Source of the DNA: Coremacera marginata
Lineage: Eukaryota > Arthropoda > Insecta > Diptera > Sciomyzidae
Assembly (NCBI GenBank): GCA_914767935.1
Contig: OU612043.1
Span: forward strand, 66,931,866 to 66,995,865
DNA: 64,000 bases
Direction of reading: 5' to 3'
The position numbers and the translations under genes were made by a program. Below are positions 10,806 through 20,605 of this stretch, piece by piece (position 1 is the stretch's first letter; every line of letters starts with the position of its first letter). Below the pieces are notes generated by a model, which made no database searches, had not been told where the DNA came from, and saw nothing but the letters and a program-made list of their open reading frames with translations.

Positions 10806-13800
10806 TTAATTTTTAAAGGTTTTTATTAGTTTTGTTAAATTGTTTTCTTTTTCTCTTCTTATTCTAGATTTGTGGATTTTTTGGTTTCTGTTAGATATAA
10901 TTGTTACTCTATTGTTTTCCTTAACTTTAAGCTTTGAGAATCTTGGTGTCATTTTATTTCTGCGACACTCTTTTCTAAAAACCGTTTCGTTGATTTCGTT
11001 ACTCTTTGGATCTTCCCTTACCTGATTTAATTTATCGATATTTTCATTTGTGATAATTTCTAGTCTACTTTTTATCTTTGGGTATAAAACTGCTTGAAAT
11101 TCATTTAATTTTTTTAAATATTCATGTTCGTTATTGAAACATATTTCGTTATTGAATTTAAAAGTTCTTCCATGGAAAAGTTCAAAAGGTGTGTGTTTCG
11201 TGGATGAGTGAATGGCGTTGTTATATGTAATAAAAGTTTCCGCGAGAGTTTCGTCATGGTCTACGTCTTGTTTGTTTTCTTTCTTTGTTGCAATTATAAT
11301 TCTGTAGATTTCTGTCATTGTCGAATGTAACCGTTCAACTGGAGAGTTACTGGAAGTTTGTTGAAAAGAAGTGAAATGCAGTTCTATTTTGAATTGTTTG
11401 CAGAAATCTTTGAAAATATTTGCTGTAAATTCAGAACCTTGATCGCAAACTATTTTCTTGGGTATGCCATAGGTGCTGAAAAATTGTCTTGTTGCTTTTA
11501 CTATTGAAATACTATTCCTATTAGGGAGTGTATACCCTGAAGCAAATTTTGAGAATTTGTCGATCATAGTAAGAACATATTGGTGATTTATTCTATAAAT
11601 GTCTATGTGCAGGATATCTAGAGGTTTTTCGGGAATTTCTGGCTTACTATATTTGATTTTTTGAGGTTGTCTGTCGTATTTCTGTTCTTGGCATATATTA
11701 CAATTGTTTATGGTTTGTGTTATTTTCGATTTCATATAGGGGAAGTAGTATTCTCTTTTCAGATGTGCTAAAGTTTCATTAATACCTCTATGGTTACTGC
11801 TTTCGGGATAAATGCTAATTATTTTATCTTGTTCGTCGTTTTCGGTTATGTCTATTAGAATTTCTTTGCATCTTATAAGTCTGAAGGTTCTATTTGCTGA
11901 GAAATATTTGGAGTAAACGGATTGTACTAAGGAAAAGGTTAAGTCGTCTGTGTAGACTGCCGTTAGCTTATTGGGTGCGAAATATTTTTTAAATATGTCT
12001 ATTAGTTTTTCTTCTGTAAAGTCTGGTGTCCTTATACTTTTCCTCTGTTTATTTTTGAAAGGGACTTCTACTGTTAAGAATGGTTTTTGGCATGATTTGT
12101 CTAGAATAATTTGAAGATTGAATTCGTTTAAAGGTTTTTCTGAGATTGGTATTCCGTCGTTAAGGTTTTCTTGTGCTGAGTGTACTGTTGAACCTGAAGT
12201 ACCTTGAATAGAAGTAGTGGCATCGTTGATATTTATTTCGAGTTGTTTTGTATCTGGATTATCAATTTTTATCCGACTCAAGGCATCTGCGTTTGAGTTT
12301 AGTGTCCCTTTTTTGTAAACTATCTCGTAATCGAACTCTTCTAATTTAAGTTTCCACCTAATTAACTTTGAATTTGGTTCTTTTAAGTTCATAATCCAAG
12401 TTAATGGTCTATGATCCGTAACAATTCTAAATTTTTGTCCAAACAAGTATGGTCTGAAGTATTTTGTGGCCCATACTATGGCCAGTAATTCTTTTTCGAT
12501 TGTCGAGTAGTTTATTTCCGTGTCCGTTAGTGTCCTGCTAGCGTAGCATATAGGTTTGTCGCTTCCTAAGTGCCCCTGCGATAAGACGGCTCCTAGTGCA
12601 AAGTTGCTAGCGTCTGTCGTTAATGTGAATGTCTTCGAAAAGTCAGGATATTGGAGTATAGGGTCATTTACGAGAAGGTTTTTACAAGTTTCAAAGGTTT
12701 TTACATATTTTTCGTTAGCGACGATGGTTCTACCTTTTTTTAGGCATTCTGTTAGTGGTTTTACTACCCTTGCAAAATCTTTAATGAATTTACGGTAGTA
12801 ACCTAGTAGTCCTAAAAACGATTTTATTTCTTTTTGTGTGCGTGGTAAAGGAAACTTTTTTATTGCTGAAATCTTGTCCGGGTTCGGTTTTACTCCGTCT
12901 GTTGTAACGATATGACCTAAAAACGCAATTTCTTTATGTAGAAATTCCGACTTATTAAGTTGAACTTTTAGGTTGGATTCCCGGAGTCTGTCAAAAACTT
13001 TCTTTAGGTTTTCTAAATGTTCTTGGAGTGATGTCGAAAATACTATAATGTCATCTAGATAAACTAAACATATTTTCCCTTGTAGATCTCTGAGTACGTT
13101 ATCCATAACTCTTTGGAAGGTTGAAGGAGCATTCTTTAGCCCGAATGGCATCCTTAGAAATTCGTAGTGGCCTTCTTCCACTGTAAAAGCTGTTTTCTGT
13201 ATATCTCTAGGGTTCATTTCAATTTGGTGGAATCCGCTTGCCAAATCTAATGTCGAAAAATATAAACATTTGCCTAATTTGTCGAGAATTTCGGTGATGT
13301 TTGGAATGGGATAACGATCGGAAATGGTTTTTTCATTAAGTTTTCTAAAATCAATAACTAACCGCCATTTTTGTTTTCCATTTGCATCCAATTTTTTGGG
13401 TACTACCCACACCGGTGAACTCCAGGGTGAATAGCTAGGGCGTATGATCTTTTGTTCTAGTAAACTTGATATTTGATTTTTTACCTCTCCTTTGTGAATG
13501 TATGGGTACCTATACGATTTTGTGTAGATTGGTACGTCGTCCGTAGTATCAATTGTGTGTTTAATTGTGTTTGAAAAGCTCAGGTCTTGTCCCTCCTTAA
13601 AAAATACGTCATCGTACGTTTTGCAAAATTTAAAAAGTGATTTCTTTTCTTCTGTGTTAAGATGTGAGGATCGAATAAGTTCAGTTATATCACCTTCAAT
13701 TCCTTGTCTGTTACATTCTATGCTAAGGTTATTTACTTCAACAAAATGTTCAGTATTGTAGTGTTCTACTTTAAGTGGTTGTTCTAGCAAAAGAGTTTTA

Positions 13801-14414
13801 TGTGAATTACTGTTGTTAACAATTTCAACTACACTAAACCAGTTTTTAGTCTTGTAAATGCCTTCGGAGATGAATAGTTCTGGTTCGATTTGTATTGTTT
13901 TGATATATACGTCGCCGTCCTTTATGTCTGTAGGTATTTTAATAACTTGTTTAGAATTGGGTGGAATAAGGTATTTTCCTGAAGAAAAGTTTGGTTTGAA
14001 TTTTAAATTAATAACAGAATTGTTCGTAATCAGTTTGTTTGTGCTTAAGTCAATCTTAGCTCCTAATTTTGTCAAAATGTCTAGTCCTATCAGTCCATCA
14101 AAGTATCCGTGGAATTTAAATAACAAAAATGTTAACTGTCCTGTCTCTTTGAATTCAATAAAGGTAGGCAATGTAGTTTGTTTGTTTATCTTATGTTTAT
14201 TTAAAACAGTTGTTATTGTGACTGGTTCGCGAATTTCAGTGTCGGCATTATTTATAAATTCGGGATTTATAAATGAAGAAGACGCTCCAGTGTCAATTAG
14301 AAATTTTAAAGGTCGTCCGAAAGGTGAAGAAATGTTAATGTATGGAAGGGTGAAACCGTGTTTGTTTATATCTAAGTATCCGGTTGCTTGCTCGAGGCGC
14401 AATATTGAAAATTT
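10806..14414 (-). CDS. pol: Errantivirus Pol polyprotein (protease, RT, RNase H, integrase)
   Basis: Replication and integration polyprotein made as a Gag-Pol fusion by -1 frameshifting; there is no ATG at its head. Counting from the TTG codon at 14402, the aspartic protease motif DTGA is at residues 37-40. The reverse transcriptase has the FDRL and MPFGLKNAPSTFQ blocks and the YLDD catalytic motif near 447-450. RNase H starts near 595 (TDAS) with later TDHRPLTW and NADALSR motifs. The integrase has an HHCC zinc-binding region near 867-900 (CNICQ), then a catalytic triad beginning in HIDIY near 931, CDQG near 988 and PVE near 1022. The last two acidic residues are separated by exactly 35 residues, giving DD35E. 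The frame is open for about 1,200 codons with no broken motif. It ends 38 bases before the env ATG at 10763. Confidence 0.94.
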   Translation of the reverse strand, partial: KFSILRLEQATGYLDINKHGFTLPYINISSPFGRPLKFLIDTGASSSFINPEFINNADTEIREPVTITTVLNKHKINKQTTLPTFIEFKETGQLTFLLFKFHGYFDGLIGLDILTKLGAKIDLSTNKLITNNSVINLKFKPNFSSGKYLIPPNSKQVIKIPTDIKDGDVYIKTIQIEPELFISEGIYKTKNWFSVVEIVNNSNSHKTLLLEQPLKVEHYNTEHFVEVNNLSIECNRQGIEGDITELIRSSHLNTEEKKSLFKFCKTYDDVFFKEGQDLSFSNTIKHTIDTTDDVPIYTKSYRYPYIHKGEVKNQISSLLEQKIIRPSYSPWSSPVWVVPKKLDANGKQKWRLVIDFRKLNEKTISDRYPIPNITEILDKLGKCLYFSTLDLASGFHQIEMNPRDIQKTAFTVEEGHYEFLRMPFGLKNAPSTFQRVMDNVLRDLQGKICLVYLDDIIVFSTSLQEHLENLKKVFDRLRESNLKVQLNKSEFLHKEIAFLGHIVTTDGVKPNPDKISAIKKFPLPRTQKEIKSFLGLLGYYRKFIKDFARVVKPLTECLKKGRTIVANEKYVKTFETCKNLLVNDPILQYPDFSKTFTLTTDASNFALGAVLSQGHLGSDKPICYASRTLTDTEINYSTIEKELLAIVWATKYFRPYLFGQKFRIVTDHRPLTWIMNLKEPNSKLIRWKLKLEEFDYEIVYKKGTLNSNADALSRIKIDNPDTKQLEININDATTSIQGTSGSTVHSAQENLNDGIPISEKPLNEFNLQIILDKSCQKPFLTVEVPFKNKQRKSIRTPDFTEEKLIDIFKKYFAPNKLTAVYTDDLTFSLVQSVYSKYFSANRTFRLIRCKEILIDITENDEQDKIISIYPESSNHRGINETLAHLKREYYFPYMKSKITQTINNCNICQEQKYDRQPQKIKYSKPEIPEKPLDILHIDIYRINHQYVLTMIDKFSKFASGYTLPNRNSISIVKATRQFFSTYGIPKKIVCDQGSEFTANIFKDFCKQFKIELHFTSFQQTSSNSPVERLHSTMTEIYRIIIATKKENKQDVDHDETLAETFITYNNAIHSSTKHTPFELFHGRTFKFNNEICFNNEHEYLKKLNEFQAVLYPKIKSRLEIITNENIDKLNQVREDPKSNEINETVFRKECRRNKMTPRFSKLKVKENNRVTIISNRNQKIHKSRIRREKENNLTKLIKTFKN

Positions 14415-15706
14415 TCGTCATCGTCACAGTCTTCGTTTGCGTCTTTATAAAATCCGTAGCCTTCGTACCGTTCATTCATATTTTGCTGACAGGTTGCATT
14501 CTTTTGCATTGTGGGTTGTCGTTTGTTCTCCTCTGTTGAGTTTATATTATGCATTTCTCTTGTATTAGGAAAGTTAGTCCTGTTTGTCCTCTGTGTAAAA
14601 CGTGAGTTTCCAGAGCTAGTGTCCATAGGCTCTGGTGGAGGTTGTCTCTGTACGTGTTGGTTGTGGGCATTGAAATTTTGTGTGAAATTGCTGTTTTGGC
14701 TTTGGTGCTGACCAAAATGCCTGTTATTGGAAGTATATTGATTTGGAGTATTTGAAAAGAGATTTCTATTTTGGTTTTGGTGCTGCCCAAAATTCCTATT
14801 ATATAACTGATTTTGATAGCTTGGTTGTGGTGTATTTCTAGGTTGATTTTGAGTATTGTACTGTGGTCGTGAAAAATTGTCGTGTCTTATAGACCTGTTT
14901 TGGTGGAAAGGAGGTTTAAAATTTGGCTTATAATTGGTATTAAAGGTAAATTTATTATAGTAAATATTTTGTTCTTTAATGCTATAATCTAATGCTATTG
15001 GGAGTGATTCTGGCCTCATAGCTCTTATAACCGACCCCAATGGTTCTCTTAAGCCCGTAAGGTAAGTATTAAGGCACATTTCTCCGTAAAGTGTTTTCTT
15101 TGCAGCTATAACGTTATTATTACATTCATGGATAAGAATATTGTTTATGAGTGTAGCTTGTATTTCGATGATACTGCTATAAAATTCTTCTACAGCTTGA
15201 TTTCTTTGTTTTAACGAGTGTAAGTCTCGAATTAATGTTGTTTCTGTTCTTTTATCAGAATAGTGTAAAATTAAGTTATTTTTTATTTCCTCCCAATTCA
15301 GAGCCGTGCCATACATATTGAGTACTTCGTTGGCTGGGCCTTCAATTTTGTTGCGAATTGCTCTTAACAAAATTGTTGATTGGGGGGACCCATCTAATTG
15401 CAAAATATGCCGCAAGATCTCCTCTACGTTCGTAATGAACTCATGAAGCAATCTTGGATTGCCATCATAGCGAGGCAGATCCTTGATTACATCAGGAATC
15501 CTTAACGAGTTAAGAATATCAGATGCAGGCGGACTCGCCATATCAACACTTAAACTTTGATTTGGTTTTTGAAAAATACTTGACACACTTTCACTCAATT
15601 TTATTTTATGAAAATCTACCACTTCTAGATTTTCAGGTATTGCGTCTAAGCTTATAGATCTTCTTGGTTTCGAATATGGAAAGAACTCTTTTATTTTCCT
15701 ATGCAT
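14372..15706 (-). CDS. gag: Errantivirus Gag
   Basis: Capsid polyprotein of 444 residues that would assemble the particle and package the RNA. The ATG at 15706 is the first long in-frame start downstream of the leader. The N-terminal two thirds form a helical capsid-like region (for example RYDGNPRLLHEF, then a conserved LTGLREPLG-type block). The C-terminal third is strongly Asn/Gln-rich and basic (FGQHQNQN repeats), and it ends in an acidic patch. No CCHC zinc knuckle is visible, which is usual for errantivirus Gag. It overlaps the start of pol by about 30 bases and carries the slippery site near its end. No internal stop. Confidence 0.88.
   Translation of the reverse strand: MHRKIKEFFPYSKPRRSISLDAIPENLEVVDFHKIKLSESVSSIFQKPNQSLSVDMASPPASDILNSLRIPDVIKDLPRYDGNPRLLHEFITNVEEILRHILQLDGSPQSTILLRAIRNKIEGPANEVLNMYGTALNWEEIKNNLILHYSDKRTETTLIRDLHSLKQRNQAVEEFYSSIIEIQATLINNILIHECNNNVIAAKKTLYGEMCLNTYLTGLREPLGSVIRAMRPESLPIALDYSIKEQNIYYNKFTFNTNYKPNFKPPFHQNRSIRHDNFSRPQYNTQNQPRNTPQPSYQNQLYNRNFGQHQNQNRNLFSNTPNQYTSNNRHFGQHQSQNSNFTQNFNAHNQHVQRQPPPEPMDTSSGNSRFTQRTNRTNFPNTREMHNINSTEENKRQPTMQKNATCQQNMNERYEGYGFYKDANEDCDDDENFQYCASSKQPDT
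14408..14414 (-). promoter_or_regulatory. -1 ribosomal frameshift heptamer at the gag-pol junction
   Basis: On the minus strand the gag-frame codons GAA AAT TTT contain the slippery heptamer A AAT TTT, which fits X XXY YYZ. Slipping back one base enters the pol frame directly. The gag stop lies 34 bases downstream at 14372-14374. Gag and pol frames differ by -1, as computed from their coordinates. A downstream RNA structure was not evaluated. Confidence 0.75.
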
Positions 15707-15736
15707 TTATAACAATGAAATAAAATTCAATATTTG

Positions 15737-15742
15737 ACTTAC
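15737..15742 (-). promoter_or_regulatory. Predicted env splice donor
   Basis: Minus-strand GTAAGT is a perfect match to the intron-start consensus. It lies 31 bases upstream of the gag ATG. It would pair with the acceptor at 10768-10775 to remove gag and pol from env mRNA. Confidence 0.62.
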
Positions 15743-15777
15743 ATTAATCCTAATAGTATGAGTTGTTCTATTGCCAT
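15743..15777 (-). CDS. env: Predicted env leader exon encoding a signal-peptide start
   Basis: An ATG at 15777 in the 5' leader opens a short frame of eleven codons plus two bases, rich in Leu and Ile, and runs directly into a GTAAGT splice donor at 15742-15737. If joined to the acceptor ending at 10768, the split codon is completed and the frame continues into env without a stop. The combined start is hydrophobic, as expected for a signal peptide, which the env frame otherwise lacks. This is a prediction from splice consensus and frame phase; no transcript is available. The ATG lies upstream of the gag ATG at 15706 in a different frame. Confidence 0.6.
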
Positions 15778-15961
15778 ATTATCTTCTGTATAAGTAGGTT
15801 CTCTCTGCGATTCAGGACTGAAATCCTCCGGTTTGTGCTGCTCCAATGTACCCTTGGTGCTTGATGATCGATGATCCTTCGATGATCTCAATGTTATTTT
15901 CTTTTAAACTCGGGAAACCGCCGATTTTATTTCCTAACACTTAACACAAAACCGTTCGCAA

Positions 15962-15979
15962 GAACTTTCGACTGCGCCA
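15962..15979 (-). promoter_or_regulatory. Primer-binding site, tRNA-type
   Basis: Directly after the 5' LTR the minus strand reads TGGCGCAGTCGAAAGTTC, sharing the last T of the LTR. A TGGCGCAGTCG start would pair with a tRNA 3' end; from memory it matches the tRNA-Ser type used by the 17.6/297/ZAM group. Its position fits minus-strand DNA priming. Confidence 0.65.
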
Positions 15980-16619
15980 GTTATGGTGTGGGAGGTTTAA
16001 ATTAAAACAACTTCTCTTCTTGAGTGTGAAATCTTATCTAACTTTATTAAAATCTTCTTTTCCGTCTACAACTTTCCATTTACGATTTCTTCGTGTAATA
16101 CATAAATACAAGTAAATATATTTTTCCACAATGTAATGAATGTATGCTTATGACATACATTCCAAAGAAATGCTGAAATACATATATTTAAATACCATAT
16201 GTATGTTTATGACATACATTCAAAAAATGCAGTTCGATATTTAAGTGTCACCCAAATTTTAATAAGTGCAACAAAGTATTGAATAGCGGAAAAGAGATAC
16301 TTGAAATAACTTAAATAACAAAAATAATTTATGTGACATACAAAAGAAATGTAGAATAACCTAAATAAACAAATCAACTGATTTATTGAAATACTTAAAA
16401 AATATGCAATTATCGCTAGTTGTGCGTTTTAGTTATTGTTGTTGTTGTAGCTTCGATGGTTCAAGTGGAACTCAGTGGGATAGGTTCTGCTGTATGCGTC
16501 GTACTTAATTGTTTGTTGTTGTAGCGTCGGTAGGCTATTGTAGCTCTTGTTGTTGTTGTTGTAGTCTCAATGGCTTAGGTGGTGCTAATGTTACCATCGT
16601 CGTTGGTGGTAACGTAACT
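15979..16619 (-). repeat. Errantivirus 5' LTR (641 bp)
   Basis: Same length, ends and sequence as the left LTR when read side by side. In this position it would act as promoter (U3) and transcription start (R) for the minus-strand provirus. A minus-strand AATAAA lies at 16043-16048. The fragment of env C-terminal coding sequence it contains appears here as a truncated frame fused to the split host-side ORF and is not a gene. Confidence 0.92.
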
Positions 16620-16623
16620 CGTG
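16620..16623. repeat. Target-site duplication CGTG, right copy
   Basis: Matches 8548-8551 and directly abuts the right LTR end, completing the 4-bp duplication made at integration. Confidence 0.85.
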
Positions 16624-16858
16624 CGCCTGAGTTGATGTGTTTGGGCGAAAGTGACCAAAGAACAGAATTGTAGGACTCATTGGAATTCTGAGTTTCAGAT
16701 CCAAGGCATCTTTCAAGCAAATTATCTGCTGACAGCGCTTCGTAAGCTGGTTTTATTACCTCCATCACCTTCTTGTCCATCAGACCTTGCTTCACAAAAA
16801 AGGCTGTATCTTCTAAAGTATTTCGAATTTCTGAAAATCCTTTTAGGGGCATATTCAC
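16620..16858 (-). pseudogene. Transposase-like ORF, 5' piece, split by the errantivirus
   Basis: Upstream piece of the reading frame continued at 8274-8547. From an ATG at 16858 it encodes about 79 residues, including a CLGSETQNSNESYNSVLW stretch. This recalls the C-GKTQN-NES-N--IW pattern in a large family of insect transposase-like proteins, possibly Mutator-like; the family call is tentative. The frame phase at 16620 continues in frame at 8547 when the errantivirus and one target duplication are left out. Upstream of 16858 no further coding is obvious, so this was probably already a partial or 5'-degraded copy. Confidence 0.5.
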
Positions 16859-17685
16859 AACTACCCAAGCTATAATAAATGCAAAAAAAAAAAGTTGAAA
16901 AAAAAAAGTTGCTCAATGAGAGACCCCCTTAAAGGCCCACGTATTTCTTGCTTGCGTGAACGAGAGACTGCATTATTTTTGTTTAAAACCTTCAAATGTA
17001 AATTTTATTTTTTATTTTAAAAAAGTTAGTAACAAAAATGAAATTTCAGACAAAAATATGTCTTTTTGAAGAAAAATAGAATGCATTTTAAAAAAAAAAT
17101 TTAAATGCCATTCAGCTTCTTTAAAGATTAAAAAAAACAATTATTTATTACTCTAACAGCGTTTTAGTGACATCTTGGGACTTATAATTAATTGCTTACT
17201 TTCTTATTGCTTATATCTTTCTTAATAGGCCCGGTTTTACAAAAGCATGGGCGTTTTTTAGGCTCACTTCAATGAAAATATAAACTTTTCAAAAAATCCA
17301 TTTGGTATTGATTTTTTTTCACAAACTAACCTTAGTATTTTCACAAAATAATTAACTGTCTAGTTTTAAAAATATTTTTGTAATTGCAGCACACAATTTC
17401 ACAACAAAACTTTTTTTTATGCGCCCGCGCACTATAAAATTAACTTCTACACGATTTTGCTATTTTCAATCGACTGCGCTCGCTGTCAATTTTTACACGA
17501 TTGTCTTAAATTTTTTACTCCATACTTTATTACACATACTTTATTAGTATGTGTAAGTACATGCACATTTGATAGTCAGAAGTTTGTTAAAATTAATATG
17601 GGCCTTAAAATGTGACGGGCCTTATATGCCGCACTTGCCTTACTGAAAAAGTTATTCTAAACTGCATCATAAAATTTCAAATCTT
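16859..17685. other. Gene-free AT-rich stretch
   Basis: No supportable gene or repeat. There are A/T tracts and one TAATACACATACTTTATTAG-like local repeat near 17520-17550. Confidence 0.4.
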
Positions 17686-17689
17686 TACC

Positions 17690-18075
17690 GTTTATCCAAA
17701 GATAATGCTGATTTTCATGAATTTTTTGATATTTTTTGTATTATTTTCACTAAAATTCAAACAACTTCATTATATTTTGCGCAATCCTCCTCTTAAAGAT
17801 ATCGTTATAAAGGGTTTGACTGCTTTTATTTATTCCTGGACAGAGATAATCAATTTAATTACCATTTAAACTAAAATATTTATCATTTATCATTGCTTGC
17901 ATTATTTTTGCAGTTGATGTTTGCTGCAAAATATAATGCTTTTTTTTTATTTAAGTTTAAATGGTAATTAAATTGATAACCTCTGTCCAGGTATAAAAAG
18001 AAGTAATCAAATCTTTTCCAACGATATTCAAAAAAATATCAATAAAATGCATGAAAATCAGCATACCTTTTGTTG
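17690..18075. repeat. Second foldback-like inverted repeat
   Basis: Left arm about 17690-17880, right arm about 17946-18075. Matching landmarks are ATGCTGATTTTCATG (left, 17704-17718) against CATGAAAATCAGCAT (right), CTGGACAGAGATAATCAATT against its complement near 17975-18000, and AATTACCATTTAAAC against GTTTAAATGGTAATT at the inner ends. The left arm has extra sequence between landmarks. It is non-coding, probably a non-autonomous DNA element. Confidence 0.6.
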
Positions 18076-18079
18076 AACA

Positions 18080-20495
18080 GCAAAAATTTTAAATTTTTTG
18101 AAGCAGCTTGAAAGAACTTTTTCAGAACTATTATTTCTGACCATTTGTTTTTTTTTTTTAACAAAATGATTTAGTTCACTGTACTTCGGCTATCGTTACA
18201 GCCGAAATATTTTGAGAATTGTCATGAAGTAAACCAAAGTTATTTTTTCGTCGGTGCCATCGACACCTTCTTTTTTCTATGGAGGTCGCAGTATTTTATT
18301 ATACATAGATAAGTAACCGCGCTTTTGCTACAGTCTACTATTTTTTGCTTAGAGTTGAACGTATAATCAGAAAAAAATGTCCAAGTGTCAAAAAAAAAAT
18401 CGATTTTAGCGTCTTCATATATGCAACACAGGGTTTACTAGAGTTTAGTCAAATATTTTTGACCGAGTACTTTTGCACTCAATCAAAATTTCAATACAAC
18501 TAAATAAAAACAAGTAAGAAAAAATGTTGGTAAAAATAATGCACTCGTTTTGCTCTTCTTCGATATTGGACAACAGATTTTCTAGAAATATAGGCAAATC
18601 CTAGCCTATTTGGGATAAGGGAATATTATCGATAAGCTATCTATTGGTATGGTAAAAAAATTATAACAATTTTTATTCAACTCAAGCTTATAACAAAATT
18701 TTTACTTAAAACTTGCGTTCAGACGTTCCACGAAACGGATGTCATTTTGGGGTTAAGTTCATACTATGCCTAGATTTGCGAATTTATCAGCCGTATAAAA
18801 AGAGGTAGAACACAAAACTTTTTATAAATTTAACAAGCTGTCTGAAAAGCCATACTTCGTTAAGGTCATAGAGAGGTCACAGAAAATTATTTTATTTGTT
18901 CCGACGTTTTGTATATTACGTTTCAGATTTTTCCATTGTGGGTAATTAAGTAATTATATAACTAAGTAATTAAGTAATTAAGAAAGAATTCAAATATGTC
19001 GTTCTTTCATTGCCTCAATTATTTTATTATTATCTTTAGCCAATACCTTCCATTTTTAATAAAACAAAAACATTTACGAAACACTTACTAAATATTTACT
19101 AAAAAAATTGCATTTGTGAAACACTGCAAGCGATTTGACTATCATGGTAAATTTATTAATGCATAAATTGCTTAAATAAATAAAATTTAAATTTTCCTTT
19201 AGGATAATTTCCTAAAATTATAAGATTTTAATAATTCTTCATTTTTCAGCAGTGGTTGACCATTTTTGGGATTTGGCCGGTATTCAAGCTCATGTATAAA
19301 ATTTGTGTTTTTCCAAATTTCCTCTACTTCGTTTTTAATCAAAATGCTTATGCAAAACTGCTGTCATTAATCATATTTTGGCCCATTGTACCTGAATCTC
19401 AACATGTGCTAATACAAGTATGAAAATAAGGTTTAACCTAATATATCATTTGAAGTGCTGATAGCTTATAATTTCATCCAATCAAAACAAAAGCTCGAAT
19501 CAGTGTAAGAATTATCTGGATAAGAATTAAATTTAATTCACTAAAAGGCAGCATTTTGTTTTTGATATTTTACAGCAATTCCCTCACATAATAAAAATAA
19601 TGTCTAACTAACCCTTTTCTTGCCTTTCGTATATTTATATATCTTTCATTAAAAAACGTAAATAACCATCGATTAAAAAGATGTTTGATAACCTATTATT
19701 CAATTTGCAATCGTATAATTAAAAAATCTTATTATTTACTATCTTAGAGCCATATTTTAAGTGAGTACTAATTACAATACTTTGCAATACGAGTGTTGAG
19801 TTAAATTTTAAATGCAAAGTTGCATAACATACTGTGCAGTCTTCCGAATAATAATGTACACGTGGGTCACACAAGCGACAATCAAATCAAATGAATGTCA
19901 AGAATAAAAAACTTCACTGCGGTTAACGTATCAAGCAGAAGACAAAATGAAAACATTTCAAATCCGAAGAATTTATTAGTTCTATATTAAAAAAAAATAT
20001 ATCACATCACTTTAGCGGTTGTCAAATTTAACGAAAGAACAAAAATGGTTACAAATTAGCAATATGAAAAAAATTCTACGCAGAGCTCGAGAGCATTGAA
20101 GTTTTTTGTTTTTTTCGTTAAACAAGTGACTGCCATTATTTTCGCGTGAAGAAACTGAATATATCTCAGGGAGTAACTCAATGACTGCGTTTGGCATTCA
20201 TGCAGCGAGACAGAATGCGGAACACCAAGTTGGAGAGCACAATGTCGGTGAAGGGTGTTGGAAGCGCTATGTAAGCGTTCGTGACTTGCCATTATTACTA
20301 CTTGAAAAAAATTTTATTTGTGTTAGTCCCACCACATCGTCTTGCTACAAATGTTGAGGCAATTTTTTTTTCTCAGGTTAGAAAAAGACATATATTTGAG
20401 GGCAACGCAGACACCTTAAAAAAAATTGAACTAAATGCTCCGACTTTTGACTCTAATCGTTATTGACAGCGTTGTGTTGAACGCGTGGAATTTGC
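18080..20495. other. Gene-free AT-rich stretch
   Basis: No coding sequence I can support. A GC-richer patch at about 20080-20290 has no recognisable product. The rest is A/T-rich with homopolymer runs. Confidence 0.4.
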
Positions 20496-20510
20496 TACCA
20501 GTGGCTTGCG

Positions 20511-20605
20511 CTAGTGGTGGAAAATTATCGATTTTGTCACTATCGATGGTTTACAACAATCGCAACTATCGATGGTAAACAATAAACTATCGACACTGAT
20601 TTGTC
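20511..20605. promoter_or_regulatory. Cluster of ATCGATG/TATCGA motifs
   Basis: The motif TATCGATGGT occurs twice (near 20543 and 20568), with ATTATCGATT just before and ACTATCGACA just after, within about 90 bp. TATCGATA-type words are the binding site of the fly promoter factor DREF, and they often sit in housekeeping promoters. A related ATTATCGATG...ATTATCGGTAG pair lies at 25206-25240. No gene start was found beside either, so this is suggestive only. Confidence 0.3.

Larger units (their letters stand above)
8552..16619 (-). mobile_element. Complete errantivirus (gypsy-group LTR retrotransposon with env)
   Basis: An 8,068-bp provirus-like element lies on the minus strand. In transcription order it has the 5' LTR (15979-16619), primer-binding site, short leader, gag, pol, env, polypurine tract and 3' LTR (8552-9192). 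It is flanked by a CGTG duplication. All three large frames are open and the catalytic motifs for protease, RT, RNase H and integrase are intact. The two 641-bp LTRs read as identical. LTRs are copied from one template at insertion, so this indicates a very recent insertion. Errantiviruses are insect endogenous retrovirus-like Metaviridae; their env descends from a baculovirus-type fusion protein and can allow cell-to-cell passage. Whether this copy is active cannot be told from sequence alone. Confidence 0.93.

Noticed and set aside
13858..14568. 236-codon plus-strand frame
   Set aside because: It lies antisense to pol and gag, and its translation has no recognisable domain. It is a shadow of the real minus-strand genes.
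16535..16858. 107-codon minus-strand frame that looks like one protein
   Set aside because: It is a chance fusion: the first part is the split transposase-like ORF and the last 28 residues come from the errantivirus LTR.
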